DNA of 64,000 bases, from NCBI GenBank assembly GCA_007449985.2, contig VIIQ02000099.1, forward strand, positions 1 through 64,000. Direction: 5' to 3'. Both the position numbers and the translations under genes were made by a program. Under the pieces are notes generated by a model. That model saw only the letters and a program-made list of their open reading frames with translations. It did not search any database and was not told the DNA's origin. This document shows positions 31,885 to 42,568 of the stretch, piece after piece (position 1 is the first letter of the stretch; every line of letters starts with the position of its first letter). The DNA comes from Desmodesmus armatus. Its lineage: Eukaryota; Chlorophyta; Chlorophyceae; Sphaeropleales; Scenedesmaceae.

Positions 31885-34800
31885 GAGTCGTTGCCAAGTA
31901 GTTCAGAGATTTCTGTATCCATTGCTTGGCGCCACTGGTCAGCTTGAGGGCTTGTAGTGGCTTCCTTGTAGGTGCTGGGCTCCACGAGATCTTGAGATGC
32001 AGCGATGGTAGCCCGTAGTCGGTCGGGTAGAACATGGTCTTCACGGAAGGTAACAACACTGGGTTTCCTGATGCGGGAGCTTGTTCTTGTACCTGGTGGC
32101 TCTGTCGTCTGTGGGTTGACAGGCTGGGGTGGCGGCACTGGGGCCGGTGCCGGTGGTGGCGCTGGTGCCGATTCTGGTGGTGGCGCTGAGGCCGGTACTG
32201 GCGCTGGGGCAGGTGCCGGTGCTGGCGCTGGGGCAGCTGCCGGTGCTGGCGCTGGGGCAGCTGCCGGGGGGTTGCCTATGCTTGGTGTTGAGAGCTGAAT
32301 GGGTGTAAGCTCCTTGACGTAATCGATGGAAGGGGGTGACAGGTCTTGCTCTTGTTCTTGCACTTGTGTAGGGGTAAGCTTGGTCTTGTAGCCGATGGTT
32401 GACTCGTCAAAGATGCAGTCCCTTGTCTCCATGACGGAGCGCTGGTCGGGAAGGTAGACGCGCCAGCCCTTGCTTTGTAGTGCGTAGCCGACCATGATGC
32501 CGTTGTGCGCTCGTGGGGCAAACTTGGAGGTGCGCTTCTCCTTGGGTATGTGGGCGTAGGCGGTGGCTCCAAATGTGCGCAAGTGCTTCAGGTCTGGTGT
32601 CTTGTTCCACATGAGCTCATAGGGGGTCTTGTTGCTTGAGCTTGTCGGCGTGCGGTTGCGCAAGTAGTTGGCGGTCACCACTGCTTCCAGCCAGAGTGAA
32701 GGGGGCAGGGAGGATTCAAGTAGCATGCTCCTTGCCTTGTCCAAGAGCGTGCGATTAAGCCGCTCTGCCTTGCCGTTCATCTGGGGGCTGTAGGGTATGG
32801 TGCCTTCATGGTCGATGCCCTTGCTCTCGAGGTAGTCGCCCAAGTCCTTGTTGAAGTACTCGGTGCCGTTGTCGGTGCGTAGGGCCTTCAGTTTGCGGTT
32901 GGTCTGTGTCTCCAGCCACTCCACTGTGCGCTTGATAGCAGAGGGAGCTTGGTCCTTGGTCTTCAGAGGGACCACCTTGCTGTAGTTTGTTGCATGGTCT
33001 ATTACTGTGAGGAAGTACTTGCTGCCGCCAACTGATGCTGTAGGCATGGGGCCACACACGTCTGATGACACAAGCTGTAGGGGCTCAGTGTACTCACTGT
33101 GGGACGGCTTGAATGGCTGCTTGGTGGACTTGCTGAGGGCACATGTAGAGCAGATGTGGGTGCCAGCCTTGGTGCAGTCCTCAGGCTTGATGTTGATGCC
33201 GGTAGCCGCCTTGTGCTTGAGGAGTGTGGCCATGCTGTTGTAGCTGGGGTGGCCTAGGCGGGAGTGCCACAACTCCGCCGTCTCCTTGGTAGCCGTGTGG
33301 TGGACCTTGTCAGCGTAGTCAGGGCGGTAGTCAGGGTTGGTTGCACAGAAGGCTGGGACGGTAGTTGTGCCGTCAGGGTTGGTTACGGTCTGGATGACGC
33401 GTTGGTCCGTGCCGTAAAGCAGTGTGCGGGAGCCGTTGGAGACCCACACGCTGAACTGCTTGGAGGGGTCGTCCTGCTTCTTGGTCAGCTTGGCCTCTGA
33501 CAGGAGGTTGGCCTTGCACTGGGGAAGGTAGTAGACGTCCTCAATGGTGGTAGTAGTGCCGTCCAAGAAGGCCAGACGCACAGAGCCCTTGAGTGAGGCC
33601 AGGGCTGGGCCGTTGCTGGTGTCAAAGGGCTTGTGACACTTGACGGGCTCAAACAGAATGCTGGGGTCAGATGTTGTGGGGTCTGAGGCTCCTGAGTCCA
33701 TAAGCCAGCCGTCGAACTTGCCGGTGGGCAGAGGGCTGAAGAGCTGGTGGTCAGGGAGCGGCTTAAACATTGACTCACTTGAGGGGGTGACCAGGGCGTA
33801 GTTGCCGGTCTTGTTGTTCCTGTAGATGGTGTAGCCGGGGTCAGGCTTGCGCACAGGGTTGAAGTAGGAGCTGGGGCTGGGGTCAGAGCTGCTCCGGGTG
33901 CTGTAGGCACTGTTGAGGCCGGTACTGCTGCTGTCGTGTGCCTTGAGCATGTAGGCACGGCCGAAGAAGGCAGGGTCGTCGTACTCCTCAGGCTGCTGCT
34001 GGGTGTAGTCGTCCTCCTCCTCCAGCAGCTGGCGGCACTGCATAAGCTGCTCAAAAACAGCTGGGTCGAGTGCCTCACGCAGGGCGTGTGAGCGGCCCCT
34101 ACCTGCCTCCTTGGCCTGTAGCTTCTTGCACTCATTGATGCTGTGGCCGTAGTTCTTGCAGAAGAGGCAGTTGCCGGGGAAGGTGTGGTGCGGCTTGTGC
34201 TTGGGGTTGTTGTTGTTGTCGCTCCCCTTGTAGCCGCTCTTGTTGTTGTAGTCACCCTTGCCCTTGTTGAAGCCGTTGTTGCCCTGGAACTTGGTGAAGG
34301 AGGGGACAGTCCTGCTGTTGAAGCGGTTGGACTGCTGCTGGCCGCGGAAGGGCTGCTTGTTGAAGCGGTAGGAGCTGCCGAAGCTGTTGCTGTTCTCACC
34401 GGTGTAGAGGGCCTTGCCGTAGTTGTCCTGGGCATCTGTGAGGTGGCGCTTCTCGTGCTGGACAAGGCGGGTGAGGATGTCTTCCACGCTCTTTGGTTCG
34501 GTCATGCGGATGACTAAGAGGATGGTGTCGTAGGCTGTTGGGAGGGCCTGCGAGAAGAAGGCGAGCAGCTGCTGGTCTGTAGGCTTCTGCTTGGCTGCCT
34601 CCAGGAGGGCCACAAGGTGCCTGAAGCGGCCGTAGAGTGCCAGCATGCCCTCGCCCTTGCGCATCTTGATGTTGGACAGCTCAGTGAAGTACAGGTCGGC
34701 TGACCCTGCTGCTGCGACGCTCCACAGTTCGGACATCTGCTCGTACAACTGAGCTGCTGAGGGGCAGGATGGGGCAAAGCTGTCGATGAGGGTGCGGTCG

Positions 34801-35042
34801 ACAGTGGCCTTGATGAGCATGCGGACAACTGCTGACTGTGGGTGGTCGGCTTTCGACAGGGCCTTGACAAGGTCCTTGCCGGCGGTAGACAGGGCGCCCT
34901 TGAAGTCGTCTTGCCATGGTGTGAAGTCCTCTGGGCTCTTCATGAAGACGGTGAAGAGGAGGGTAATCTTCTTGCCTTCTCCAAGGTCGATAGGGATGGA
35001 GATGAGCTGCCGGGGGGCACCGCTGCTTGAGCTGGATGCCAT
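31821..35042 (-). CDS. gag-pol: Copia gag, protease and integrase polyprotein (1073 residues)
   Basis: Starts at the ATG at 35042, about 690 bases inside the 5' LTR. Gag occupies about residues 1-330 and ends in a CCHC zinc knuckle ([14 protein letters not shown]). The aspartic protease motif is WLMDSGASD. Integrase has the HHCC region ([20 protein letters not shown]) and the DDE core with [17 protein letters not shown] and [11 protein letters not shown] (PA)n-rich linker encoded at 32110-32275 precedes the expected RT. The frame runs past the RT junction and stops at 31821 in an out-of-frame tail. Acts in reverse-transcribing particles and integrates cDNA. Confidence 0.95.
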   Translation of the reverse strand: MASSSSSGAPRQLISIPIDLGEGKKITLLFTVFMKSPEDFTPWQDDFKGALSTAGKDLVKALSKADHPQSAVVRMLIKATVDRTLIDSFAPSCPSAAQLYEQMSELWSVAAAGSADLYFTELSNIKMRKGEGMLALYGRFRHLVALLEAAKQKPTDQQLLAFFSQALPTAYDTILLVIRMTEPKSVEDILTRLVQHEKRHLTDAQDNYGKALYTGENSNSFGSSYRFNKQPFRGQQQSNRFNSRTVPSFTKFQGNNGFNKGKGDYNNKSGYKGSDNNNNPKHKPHHTFPGNCLFCKNYGHSINECKKLQAKEAGRGRSHALREALDPAVFEQLMQCRQLLEEEDDYTQQQPEEYDDPAFFGRAYMLKAHDSSSTGLNSAYSTRSSSDPSPSSYFNPVRKPDPGYTIYRNNKTGNYALVTPSSESMFKPLPDHQLFSPLPTGKFDGWLMDSGASDPTTSDPSILFEPVKCHKPFDTSNGPALASLKGSVRLAFLDGTTTTIEDVYYLPQCKANLLSEAKLTKKQDDPSKQFSVWVSNGSRTLLYGTDQRVIQTVTNPDGTTTVPAFCATNPDYRPDYADKVHHTATKETAELWHSRLGHPSYNSMATLLKHKAATGINIKPEDCTKAGTHICSTCALSKSTKQPFKPSHSEYTEPLQLVSSDVCGPMPTASVGGSKYFLTVIDHATNYSKVVPLKTKDQAPSAIKRTVEWLETQTNRKLKALRTDNGTEYFNKDLGDYLESKGIDHEGTIPYSPQMNGKAERLNRTLLDKARSMLLESSLPPSLWLEAVVTANYLRNRTPTSSSNKTPYELMWNKTPDLKHLRTFGATAYAHIPKEKRTSKFAPRAHNGIMVGYALQSKGWRVYLPDQRSVMETRDCIFDESTIGYKTKLTPTQVQEQEQDLSPPSIDYVKELTPIQLSTPSIGNPPAAAPAPAPAAAPAPAPAPAPAPVPASAPPPESAPAPPPAPAPVPPPQPVNPQTTEPPGTRTSSRIRKPSVVTFREDHVLPDRLRATIAASQDLVEPSTYKEATTSPQADQWRQAMDTEISELLGNDSWIAQTPPPASSPSQASGSTK

Positions 35043-35716
35043 GGTGCAAGCTGGTGTGCTGTTAGGCTTAGGGGTGCTAACAGGCTTGGTGCAGCTGACT
35101 AATTGGCTGCGTGGCTGAATGTACGTCTACAAGTGAGCCTAACTGCACTGTAGAAGGAAGTGCAGGTGCTGACAGACTGAGTGCTGGCAGGCTTGTAGCA
35201 GCTGACTAGGTGGCTGCTTAGCTGACTGAAAGCCGCGCTGTTGGGGCCCAGATGAGCTGACTACACTGTAATGGAAGTGCAGGAGCTGAGGCCGCTGCAC
35301 TGCTGGTGCCCTAGCTACTCCTGAGGTGGAGAGCAGGGCAGTCAGCAGCGAGGGCAGAAAACGACAGGCGGCAGGGGTGTCAATAACCAGGCACTGCCAC
35401 TGAGTAGTTGAACGTTCTGTAGCTCACACAGAAGAGGTTGCTGTCGCTGTAAGCCAAACAGACAGTGGGATTAGGCTGCTGTAGGGCAATGCTGCATGTA
35501 GGGAAGATGTAGTGCTGTGGCAGGAGAAGCTGTCGCTGCTGCACGCTGTAAACGCGGATGATCAGGCCGCTAAGCTGCTGCAAATCGAGCAAATAAATCC
35601 GTGCAACTAAAGCACATTGACAAAGGCGATAGCCTAGCTGCGCAAAGGCAGGTCTTCCTACGTTTGTACCGGGCACAGGTTGTATCGAGCTGCAGGTCTA
35701 GCTGGGGCGTGAAGAA

Positions 35717-35728
35717 GGGCTCATAACC
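35717..35728 (-). other. Copia primer-binding site matching the tRNA-iMet anticodon loop
   Basis: Immediately inside the 5' LTR the minus strand reads GGTTATGAGCCC. This is the complement of GGGCTCATAACC, the anticodon stem-loop of eukaryotic initiator tRNA. Drosophila copia and Volvox Osser use such an internal half-tRNA primer rather than the tRNA 3' end. Confidence 0.85.
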
Positions 35729-35989
35729 TGATATGAATAGATGTGGCTGGGAGTTGTAAGCTCAGGGAACCTTGACAGCTATAAGGTGGAAAGTAGTCCT
35801 GTTACACTGGTGCACCGTATGCAGGCTTAGAGAGAGAGTAAACATCCAAATACACTCTGGCAATGCAGAGGTCATATACTCCGCAGGAGCGGATAGCATA
35901 ACTTCAGTCGCCATGCATAACTTCCTAACTTCGGGTAACTGCGGGCAACTTCGTCCAGCATAGTGGGCTGAGCATACTCAATTCCAACA
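35729..35989 (-). repeat. 5' LTR of the Copia element
   Basis: 261 bp, nearly identical to 30148-30409. Differences are T/A near the plus-strand start, one G in the GGTGGGAAAG run, CAAAGC/CAATGC and TTTGTCC/TTCGTCC. It should hold the element's promoter. Confidence 0.95.
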
Positions 35990-37032
35990 AGATCCAGTGC
36001 TGCTGCCTTGACCTGCTTCTTGTGCCTAGCCTGGTAGCCGTCTGCGGCATACCAACGCTGTAGCAGCAACGAGCACACAGCAGCAGCAGCAGCACCAGCA
36101 GCAGCAGCAGTCAGTAGCAGTCAGCAGCAGCACACAGTTGGCACATGCACAACTCCCTGGCAGTTGCTGTCATGTTGGATGTGCCTGGGGTCTTGCATGT
36201 CTGTAACGTCAGTCAGTGTAGCAAGCCTCAATTACCTCCAGCACGTTGATAATGGTGTCATAATCCTTGAGTGTTCGGGCTCCGAGTACGCCCCTTGCCT
36301 CGTCTGCCAGTTGGCCAAGCTGATGGGACTCCAGGGGTCTGCAACACCACATACGAGGCTCAATTACTGATCATCAGTGATTGGCATACAATCAGCAGTG
36401 TCTGCTTTCTGCTGCAATCCACAGCTCACCTGCACAGGCCACCGCCAACAGCAGCAGCAGCGTCCCAATCATCACTGGAGCAGTCATCACCCTCATGCTC
36501 GCTGTCGTCCTCGCTGCCTTGCTCACTGAGATCCTCATCACTGTCTGATGCCTCCTCGTCTGCAGAATACTCCTCGGAACTGTCCTCTGCAGCTGCAGCT
36601 GCTGGTTGTTGACCCCAGGCAGGAACAGACCTCCTGCCGGGCTTGCTGCGTTGTTGCTGGTCCCGATCTGCTTGAGGAGGTGCTGTGGTGTCTTCAGAGG
36701 TTTGAAATCTGATTGGAGGTCGGCGTTGGCGCTTGCCAGCTGCTGGCATGTTCGATCGTTTGAATTAGGAATCCATGTAAGCCAGGCATGCACTGTAACG
36801 CGCCCAAAGCCAGCAAAAAGTTTGCATGGATGCTTAAGATAGACGTTGTCATACTGAATAGCCACGGGGGAACAGCTGGGCCCAAACCCGAGTCAGCCGC
36901 TGTCACCTCCCCAGTACAGCGGCGCTGCTGCAAATAACGGGCGCACTCTGTTCCTATACGTATAAGAGACCTCTCACGCGCGTTTCCAGGCGCTGCAGGC
37001 GCAGCGAACCCCTCCAGAACCCCTCCCTAAGG

Positions 37033-37060
37033 TGGACGGACAGGCTGCACTGTCCGTCCA
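37033..37060. repeat. Hairpin with 11-bp perfect arms
   Basis: TGGACGGACAG, six-base loop GCTGCA, CTGTCCGTCCA. Further GTCCGCCCA words follow directly. Confidence 0.8.
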
Positions 37061-37349
37061 GGGTCCGCCCACCAGCACTCCCTGTCCGCCCACAGTAGAG
37101 AACTAGTGGACAGGGTGAGTCAACAGTGCAGCATGCATGTTGAGCAATGCAGCCAGCACTGTGCTCCCTCAGCTCCAGCGTTTCCCTTGAATTGATAAGC
37201 CATACACTTGTGTTGCAGAAAGCACATCAACAATCAAGCTCTTGAGCAGCCGATCTGGTGCTGACATGCCAACCATGGTTCAGTGTACATGTGCCAACGG
37301 AGCAGATGCAGGTCACTTTGTTTGTTAAACTCTTATTGGCCTAAAAGCA

Positions 37350-37446
37350 GTGCACCGAGCAGCCTCGCGAAGCGCGTGCCAGCGGGGCGGGGCCTAGCCT
37401 GCCAAAATTAATTAATTGTTGTCATCGCCTGCGTGCTTATTGTGCT
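37350..37446 (+). repeat. Dispersed repeat around an ATTAATTAATT motif, copy 1
   Basis: GCGCGTGCCAGCGGGGCGGGGCCTAGCCTGCCAAAATTAATTAATT, followed by CGCCTGCGTGCTTA, matches 49396-49490 closely (shared core CTGCCAAAATTAATTAATT or CTTGCCAAAATTAATTAATT). Origin unknown; could be a transposon end or shared promoter. Confidence 0.75.
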
Positions 37447-38129
37447 TTCCACCAGCAAACGCGCCCGGTTTCTCATGCTGTTGTCAATTGTTTGGCCCGA
37501 ACTGGGGTGCAGTGCCTGCGATGCGGCCTTGCTGCTGCTCTAAGCTTTCGATTTGCCTTGAGCATATTATAGCGCCTCGTTTCGGGGCCCTGATGGGCCT
37601 GTGTTTCATAATTGATGAAATTTACACCTGTGCTGTTCAGATCTGAAACTTGTCTAGACAGGTGAGTCATGAACATGCCAAGAGCAAGCCGGGCACCAAA
37701 GCCAGATGATGGGGAGGGCAAACGGGCAGCAGGGGGAACAAGCGGCGTACACGGCACCCGAATGAAGTGCACGTGCGTCCACCAGGCTCCACCACCAGCA
37801 CCCAGCCATCACCAATGGTTCACCTGCAGCAGCACACGGGACACCCACTCAATCCAGCTGAAGACGTAGGCACGTGGATACACGTAGTGACATGTAGAAC
37901 GAGGGCGACCCATACGACAAGATGTTGACTTAGTGTGAAGTGCAGCACGCAGGGGGCACAGTGCTGCTGCTCTGTGGGCCAGTGCAGTAGTGAAGGAGTG
38001 TGGAGAGGGTGGTTGGCAGGGATGGTGCAGGGAGTAAGGGTGGCAGGTAGGAGCAGGGGACGTGCAGGGGGGGCGGGGGGGTGACAGGCCTTGGAGGCCA
38101 AGGTGGGTGGCCTCCAAGGTGGGTGGGTG

Positions 38130-38192
38130 GGGTGGGGGGGGGGGGGGGGGGGAGGGAGGGGGGTGGGGGGTGGGGGGGGGGGGGAGGGGGGT

Positions 38193-38228
<36 letters not shown>
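38130..38228 (+). repeat. Long poly-G tract
   Basis: About 100 bases of nearly pure G with scattered A and T, preceded by two GGAGGCCAAGGTGGGTGG-like repeats. It is not flanked by the satellite core, so it is an independent G-tract. Confidence 0.9.
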
Positions 38229-39470
38229 CTGAGGGAAGCATCGACATGCAGACGGCGGATGTTTAGAACAGGGCTGGGCAGGCGGGTTCAGTTGCCTTAG
38301 GGCCGTGACCGAAATCGCAGACGTGAATCACGTGATGCGACTGCCTTTGGGCCGGCCAATGAATGACCTCCAGACCGTACCACGTGCTTTACAATAGCAT
38401 ATCAAAGTCTTCCAAGGGGTCAGACCTCGACAGCGTCGAGGTCACCGGTGGGTCACCTGGTGGGTCACCTCTTGCGCATGAAAACAGACTGCATGTTGGC
38501 TGAATACAACATCATAAGACGCTCATATTTGCAGCTTAATGCTCACACTTGAGTTCGGAACACCATGTCGGGTGCACCTGCGTCTGGTCATACCAACAGC
38601 AACCTTTCGACCTTCAAGCCAGGTCGCCTCGTTGTACCTTGTTTGCTGTGTGCTCTGCTGTTGGGTGTGTGTGGGCTGGCAATATATCCTATGCAGCCAG
38701 CCTTCCAGGCCAGATATGGTGGGGATGCTCCTGACATCTTCAGAGTGAATGGCCCTCTTGCAGAATCTCTGCTGGACCTGCAGAGCTACTAGCACAGCTA
38801 ACACAGCAGCTGCAGGATGGGTGGGGCGAAGTTGGACAGCAGCAAGCACGTTTTCTTGATATCTTGCAGCACACAGCCAACTTGACACACGAAGTGCGGG
38901 ATGGTTGAACCAGCTCAAACAGCAGCAGCAAATGCAGGGGCAGGTGCAACAGCTGCACAAGCAGCAGGAGCAGCACACAACGAAGCAGGACAGCCAGCAC
39001 AAGGAGCAACTGTCAGCAACGCAGCCGCATGCTGACGTCAGCTGGCCGTCCGATGGTGCAGACCCCACCGGCAATAGCTGCCGGAACGGCTTCCTGACCA
39101 GCCCTCGCTCAGTGTTCTGGGGCTACCAGAATGACACCGCCCTGTCCTGACAGAGGTCTACCATGCAGGTGAAGCACACCTATTATGTATCTGTTACCAG
39201 GGGGTGTGTCGACGAAACAAACCGCTTTATCTTTTCAGCGTCTCCTCAATATGCGATACTAACAGCACCAGTGAAAGGGCCCCCGACCGAAATGTTACAC
39301 CTACCCCCTTCCCGCATACAAGGTTGTTCAGTGGAAGGTTTCATCTACTTCCTGCACACCGTATGCAATTGCATTGACCACAATCGTCATCACATGCTCG
39401 CACGTCCTGCAATAAGACAACGTCAGAGCCTTCATGCAGAAGGATTGCCTGCGCAGTGCCCTCAGGGCAA

Positions 39471-39501
39471 TGTACACATGGCATGGCATGCCATGTGTAC
39501 A
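39471..39501. repeat. Perfect 15-bp palindrome in the GT92 gene
   Basis: TGTACACATGGCATG, one G, CATGCCATGTGTACA. Lies just upstream of the exon at 39671, probably in an intron. Confidence 0.9.
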
Positions 39502-40277
39502 GTGTACAATTGTGTCAGGGTTGTGGAGTAAGATCATGACAGCACTCACTCCAGCAGTACCATGGGTGTACCTACACCCCACAGCAGCCACCATTGGTTG
39601 CATTCGGAACCAATCACTGTTCCAAACTGTAGCCCCACCCGCCTGCTCATGCTGTGCTTCTTTGTTTGCAGAGGATCGCATTTATGCAGTGTTCCAGTAC
39701 AAACTGAAGGACCGGGCCATGCATGGCTACTGGAACGGCCTGCTTCCTGGCAAGTGGACCATGGAGTTGATGGGAGACCCAACACTTCAGATACCCAAGA
39801 CACTTGTCAGTGCATATGAACTGGGGAGGTGAGCACTTGACTGCTGATGCACGCAACTCAAGTGCGTTATTGTGGCAATGCTGACTTGTTGTTGGACTGA
39901 GTGACTGATTAATGGCTCGCGTGCCTGTAATTACCAATCGCGCCATACTCAAATGAGAAACTGGCCCATGGGCTCTGAAAAGGAAAAAGAGTGGAATGGG
40001 TAAGCTTGGGCCGCTGGCTGTGTGCTGCAACGGGGTAGAATGGCCTGTCAAGAGTAAAGTAGTAGCCTGCTAATGGCTGGTGAAACTGTAGTAACTGGCA
40101 GTTGTGAGGCAGACTGCCTATCACTGGCAGTCTGCACCAGATGGTCTGGCGGGGTTGACAGAACTGTATGAACACATCCTTGCACATTTGTACATGCATG
40201 ACAGGAGTATGTGCGCAAGCCTGCGTGTTTGAGCTGCATTTCTGTTAGCACCTTGTTGGGTCATGCTCGCTTGCAAT

Positions 40278-40328
40278 TGTGTTCATCACATGCAAACTCG
40301 ACCCTCGAGTTTGCATGTGATGAACACA
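40278..40328. repeat. Perfect 24-bp-arm hairpin
   Basis: Arms 40278-40301 and 40305-40328 are exact reverse complements around the loop CCC. A shorter outer TTGCA/TGCAA pair extends it imperfectly. The arm begins TGTGTTCATCACATGC. Confidence 0.95.
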
Positions 40329-40372
40329 TGCAACTCGACCCAGCCGCATCTCCGAGGTGCGGCAGGGTCCAG

Positions 40373-40442
40373 TTTGCAGTAGACGTGCGCTGGCAGGTCA
40401 CGCATAGCAATTTGCAGTAGACGTGCGCTGGCAGGTCACGCA
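40373..40442 (+). repeat. Tandem duplication of a 32-base unit
   Basis: TTTGCAGTAGACGTGCGCTG and the following 12 bases occur at 40373 and again at 40411, separated by six bases. Just to the right, the minus strand at about 40430-40535 reads a short coiled-coil-like frame (QLQEAREEAATAQQQVQAL) after a TTGCAG acceptor; it may be a stray exon fragment. Confidence 0.8.
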
Positions 40443-40634
40443 GGGTCGACACCTCCAGCTGTAGCGCCTGGACCTGCTGCTGAGCAGTTGCGGCCTCCTC
40501 CCTTGCCTCCTGCAGCTGCGCATCAGGCTTGGCCTGCAATGCATGGACACCGCACAACTATTCAACAAAGACTCTTTGTGCCGAAACCCCAGAGTAGTCA
40601 CTAGTGCTTCACCATGATGCGGGGCGCAGGGTGC

Positions 40635-40920
40635 GGAGGAGGGGGGGGGAGGGGGGAGGGGGGAGGGGGGAGGGGGCGAAGACTCCCCGGTCCCTCCCCC
40701 CCCCCCCCCTCTCCCCCCCTGCTCTCCCCCGACCCCCTTCCCCCCTGATTGCCCCCCTCCTCCCCCCCCATCCCCGGAAGGCCAGGGGGAAGGAGGTAAG
40801 GAGGGAGGAGAAAGAGGGGAGGGGGATTATCCCTCTCCCCCCCTTGCCCCCTCCTATACCCCCCCCCCTCGGGGGGGGGGGGGGGGTCGGTGGGGAGAGG
40901 GAGGGGGGGGGGGGGGGCAG
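40635..40920. repeat. Alternating G-run / C-run block
   Basis: G-rich on the plus strand at 40635-40676, C-rich at 40690-40775, G-rich to 40825, C-rich to 40868, then G-rich again. It can fold on itself. Pro- and Gly-rich open frames over it are composition artefacts. Confidence 0.85.
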
Positions 40921-41860
40921 CTCGCGTACAGCGACGCCACCATATCACTGTAGCCATGTCACGTGACGGTGCTATACATTATACATGTAAACTGAACCAC
41001 AGTGTTCACCAACTGCGTCGCAGGGATGCGCATGGGCATACATTCACAGTCACCGCGCCCCTGCCCAAACAATACCTGGCGGCCCCAGAGACCGCTCTCT
41101 GCGTGTCAACATCATCATGCAGCACCGTGATGGCCTCTACCGTTATGACAACGTGCCGTTCTGCCTGCGCCCTGAGCCCACACAGTTCAAGCACCTGGTG
41201 CTGTGCACAGAGTTAATGGCTGACGTGGCTGCCTTGGTGCCGCCATGGGTTGCATACCATCACCTGCAAGGCGTCGAGCATTTCTACCTTTAAATTGACG
41301 ATGAACTTGCAAAGGTGAGGCCGCAGCTTGAGCCGCTGGTTAAGCAAGGGCTTGCGACCGTCATGACTGGCACTGGCCCGAGCGCTACAACAAAGGTCAC
41401 ATGTTTCAACAAGCAGAACAGAATGGGTGTTTGATGCGCATGCGTGGCCAAGCTCGGTAGGTCGCCTTGACGGACGTTGATGAATACCTTCAGTCCATGG
41501 CGTAGCGACTGTGGCAGAGTTCCTCAACCAGCGCAATGTGTTGGGCCACGTTGGGAGCTTGATCGTGCAGGCAGCCTGGTGGGGAAGCAACAAAAATGAC
41601 ACTGCACAAGCACAGTTCGAGGCGACAAGCCATGGGTGATGTTGGGGCGGTGCAGGTCCTGGGGCAAGGTGGAGGGGCAAAAAATGATCGCAAATCCGCG
41701 AGGCATGTCGTACAACAGTGTACATCATATCACGACAGGGGGTCCAGAGCACAAGCTTGATCCCGAGAAGGAGCTGCGGCTGAACCACTTCAAACCCCAC
41801 ATGAAGCTTGAGACTGTTGACGGTAGCTTGTGGGAGCAGAGAGAGTCTATCTGGCAGTTG

Positions 41861-42568
41861 TTGAAGGGCTGGGGTTACCCTGCTCCTTGAGGCGACGCAG
41901 TGTTGTCGTGTGCCGCTCATCAGAGTTGTGGTGTTGCTCAGGCATAAACATCTTGCTAGGGTGCCGCCATGGGTCTGTTGCACATGCACACTGCACTGTG
42001 AGGCTCAGCTGGCATCCTGCCAATGGGGCTCTTGACACCCAGCTCCCTCTCATGGCATTTGGAGTTTGCCCTCGCCTTTGCCATGTACATGTGTGTCAGG
42101 TGAATGTGTGCACACATGTGCGCTGACATGTGGCTTTCAAATAAGCAAGGGCTTGGCTTAGATGTGCTCCACCGCCACGATTAACCATCGGTTTCCTTGC
42201 ACCACGTTCAAGTGGTGGGCTCCCATAACACAGCTTGTTGATGTTGCCCAAGGTGTGTATGTGATAAACACAGCGGCCAGGTAGCATGCTGCTCACTCGG
42301 CGTGTTTTACGCTGTGTATTGTGATGTTTGCAGCGCTTGTTGATGGATTGTTCACAGCTTCAGGTGTAGCATTGATGGTGCATTGTGGTAACTTGCAGCT
42401 GCAGTGGGCACACAGCAGTGTAGGTTTCTGCAGCAGTTGGGTAGCTGGCTGGTAGCTGTGACTTGGGCCAGTCAGTTTGTTTGTGGCAAGGCCTTGATTG
42501 CCTAGCGAGCCAGTGTGTGTTGTTGAGGTGGAGAGTGCTATATGCATAGTAGGCCTCGGACGGCTGAT
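41861..42568. other. No gene seen
   Basis: Non-repetitive sequence between the GT92 remnant and the minisatellite; no credible exon. Confidence 0.4.

Larger units (their letters stand above)
30148..35989 (-). mobile_element. Complete Ty1/Copia LTR retrotransposon, Osser-like, 5842 bp
   Basis: Two LTRs of 262 and 261 bp flank a gag-pol region read on the minus strand. The insertion is bordered by the 5-bp direct repeat AGATC at 30143-30147 and 35990-35994. Domain order protease, integrase, reverse transcriptase, RNase H defines Copia. The LTRs differ at about four positions, so the insertion is fairly recent. It sits in exon 3 of the Crypton-like gene. Pol has two frame breaks, so this copy is probably not autonomous unless they are sequence errors. 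Confidence 0.97.
29384..36749 (-). pseudogene. Spliced gene, possibly Crypton/Ndc10-type tyrosine recombinase, split by a Copia element
   Basis: Four exons read on the minus strand: 36749-36430 (ATG start, acidic Ser/Asp/Glu-rich N-terminus), 36338-36236, 36057-35990 continuing at 30142-30040, and 29783-29384, with GTGAG or GTAAT donors and CAG acceptors. Phases agree throughout and about 331 residues are encoded. With the Copia insertion and one target copy removed, exon 3 is exactly 57 codons. Exon 2 carries LGARTLKDYDTIINVLE, like a recombinase core-binding helix. Exon 4 has YTGQVQMVARGDDLRGRKL, resembling the RGE..R..ELADL motif of Ndc10_II/Crypton proteins. The recombinase link is recalled motif similarity only. 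The gene probably continues past 29384 (donor GTGAGTG) but satellite follows within 50 bases. Confidence 0.65.
36750..38129. other. Region upstream of the Crypton-like gene, no further gene recognised
   Basis: Contains a palindrome at 37033-37060 and a dispersed 95-bp repeat at 37350-37446. No convincing exon. Confidence 0.4.
38565..41860 (+). pseudogene. GT92 (DUF23) family glycosyltransferase, disrupted
   Basis: From the ATG at 38565 the protein has a type II signal anchor (residues 22-40, LVVPCLLCALLLGVCGLAIY). A Gln-rich coiled stalk follows but needs frame changes near 38782, 38903 and 39140. A good exon at 39671-39830 (RIYAVFQYKLKDRAMHGYWN) follows a TTTGCAG acceptor. The catalytic region at 41050-41830 shows GT92 hallmarks: PPWVAYHHLQGVEHFYL, the DVDEYL metal-binding DxD-type segment, LIVQAAWWGS and ELRLNHFKPH. 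It has in-frame stops where family members have Tyr (near 41294) and Trp (near 41458), plus further frame shifts near 41490 and 41630. A 300-base G/C-run block at 40635-40920 lies in an intron. Most likely a pseudogene, though some indels could be sequence errors. Confidence 0.8.

Noticed and set aside
33485..34517. Long open frames overlapping the Copia gag region in other frames and on the plus strand
   Set aside because: Shadows of the real gag-pol frame, with Ser/Thr/Pro- or Val-rich composition and no domains.
40601..40966. Pro/Gly-rich proteins encoded by the G/C-run block
   Set aside because: Composition artefacts of alternating poly-G and poly-C tracts.
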